Source: Bradyrhizobium sp. ORS 285
GTDB lineage: Bacteria > Pseudomonadota > Alphaproteobacteria > Rhizobiales > Xanthobacteraceae
Assembly: GCF_900176205.1 (NCBI RefSeq)
Contig: NZ_LT859959.1
Coordinates: forward strand, 3,555,001 to 3,619,000
Direction: 5' to 3'
DNA: 64,000 nucleotides
Both the position numbers and the translations under genes were made by a program. The number at the start of each line of letters is the position of its first letter. Positions within the stretch are counted from its first letter, which is position 1. This document shows, piece after piece, positions 63,335 through 64,000 of the stretch. The notes beneath the pieces are model-generated. The model worked only from the letters and a program-made list of their open reading frames with translations, made no database searches and was not told the DNA's origin.

Positions 63335-64000
63335 ATGACGTCAGACCACAAACAGACATGCCTGGTGTTCTCGGGCGGACTCGGGCTCGGCGCCTATCAT
63401 GGCGGCGTGTTCGACGCCCTCGTCGCACAGGGCCTGCCCCTCGATTGCGTGACCGGCGCCTCCGCCGGCGCAATCTCGGCGGCGCTGATCGCAGGCAGCG
63501 CGCCTGAGGCGCGCGTCGAGGGTCTGCGCAGCTACTGGCAGGCGGAAGCGTCCGCACAGATCGGAATCGGCGATCCCAACCGGCATCTGTCGGCCTGGAT
63601 GAGCTCGCTCTCGACTCGGCTGTTCGGCTCTGCCGGCTTCTTCCATCCGCGCCTACCCTCGCCGGTGACGCGCTTCAGCGGCTTCTACGATCTCGCGCCG
63701 ACCCGCGCGCGACTGCGCGAGCTGATCGATTTCGGACGACTCAACAGCGGCGAGCCGCGTCTGGCGATCGTCGCCACGGATCTTGCGAGCGGCGATGCTG
63801 TGGTGTTCGATTCCGGCCGCGACCGCATCGAGATCGACCACATCCTGGCGAGCTGCGGCTTCATTCCGGAATTCGCACCGGTCGAGATCGGCGGACGCTG
63901 GCTCGGCGATGGCGGCCTGTCGCTGAATGCGCCGTTCGAGCCGGTGCTCGATGCCGAGCGGCCGCTGCGCCTCTTTGTCGTCGACCTGTTCGCCCGCGAC
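63335..64000 (+). CDS. Patatin-like phospholipase, N-terminal part (cut by window edge)
   Basis: The first 222 codons of a patatin-family enzyme; the window ends inside the gene. The ATG at 63335 leads to CLVFSGGLGLGAYHGGVFDAL, which has the oxyanion loop G-G-x-G-L-G, the nucleophile motif GASAG (S47), and the dyad Asp in the GDGG turn near residue 192. These are the marks of lipolytic acyl hydrolases that cleave phospholipids or other acyl esters. No signal peptide, so a cytosolic or membrane-near role is likely. Whether further domains follow cannot be seen. Confidence 0.88.
   Translation, partial: MTSDHKQTCLVFSGGLGLGAYHGGVFDALVAQGLPLDCVTGASAGAISAALIAGSAPEARVEGLRSYWQAEASAQIGIGDPNRHLSAWMSSLSTRLFGSAGFFHPRLPSPVTRFSGFYDLAPTRARLRELIDFGRLNSGEPRLAIVATDLASGDAVVFDSGRDRIEIDHILASCGFIPEFAPVEIGGRWLGDGGLSLNAPFEPVLDAERPLRLFVVDLFARD

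Noticed and set aside
61647..63557. 636-codon ORF on the minus strand
   Set aside because: Runs antisense through the LysE-type exporter and the patatin start and through the structured repeat; no domain.
54737..64000. Second att copy of the tRNA-Lys 3' end
   Set aside because: Scanned for a repeat of the T-arm/acceptor sequence downstream; none was found within the window, and no integrase gene is present. The island idea therefore rests on composition only.

Overview
The window looks like a chromosomal segment of an alphaproteobacterium, most likely Bradyrhizobium or a close relative. The reasons are high GC with alphaproteobacterial gene families (IalB-like, DUF2336, DUF2147, phosphatidylcholine synthase), an ndvC-ndvD-ndvB cyclic glucan locus of the Bradyrhizobium type, NasS-NasT nitrogen control, and several palindromic intergenic repeats. 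No plasmid, prophage, CRISPR or rRNA signal was seen.

Layout. 1-5.4 kb: end of an Lrp regulator, a DUF2147 protein, a cupin/RraA-like pair, and the pxpBCA 5-oxoprolinase operon. 5.3-11.1 kb: a nitrite assimilation unit on the minus strand, made of nasT-nasS, a 356-base leader, then nirA and a flavoprotein reductase with an N-terminal Fe-S motif. 11.2-16.3 kb: rimO, a DUF2336 protein, an Arg-rich leader ORF with attenuator-like hairpins ahead of an argD-type aminotransferase, and an LLM-family oxidoreductase. 16.5-29 kb: small metabolic and envelope genes (YkgJ-type, quinone oxidoreductase, TerC, pcs, UbiH-type, AEC transporter, hspQ, IalB-type, YejA-type binding protein, a degenerate adenylating enzyme, a degenerate GGDEF protein). 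29-36 kb: mfd-sdhE facing away from recG. 36-41 kb: an accessory block with an IS110 transposase, a dehydrogenase-like protein, an autotransporter esterase and a VOC protein. 41-48.5 kb: DUF502, LysE-type exporter, glmS, glmU and two envelope proteins. 48.5-54.1 kb: ndvC, ndvD, ndvB. 54.1-61.9 kb: a variable stretch holding palindromic repeats, tRNA-Lys(UUU), more AT-rich orphan genes, a complete IS66 element that has split an AlbA_2-domain gene, and a structured non-coding repeat. 62-64 kb: LysE-type exporter, a small membrane protein and a truncated patatin.

How the parts work together. NasS and NasT would sense nitrate/nitrite and act on the nirA leader RNA, and a sigma-54-like promoter would tie the operon to general nitrogen control. 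glmS and glmU make UDP-GlcNAc for the envelope. ndvB, ndvC and ndvD make periplasmic cyclic beta-(1,3),(1,6)-glucans. mfd and recG serve DNA repair.

The strongest leads are the arginine-type attenuator before argD, the nirA leader architecture, the IS66 insertion with an exact 8-bp target duplication and a gene that can be restored in frame, and the cloverleaf-like non-coding repeat near 61.7 kb.
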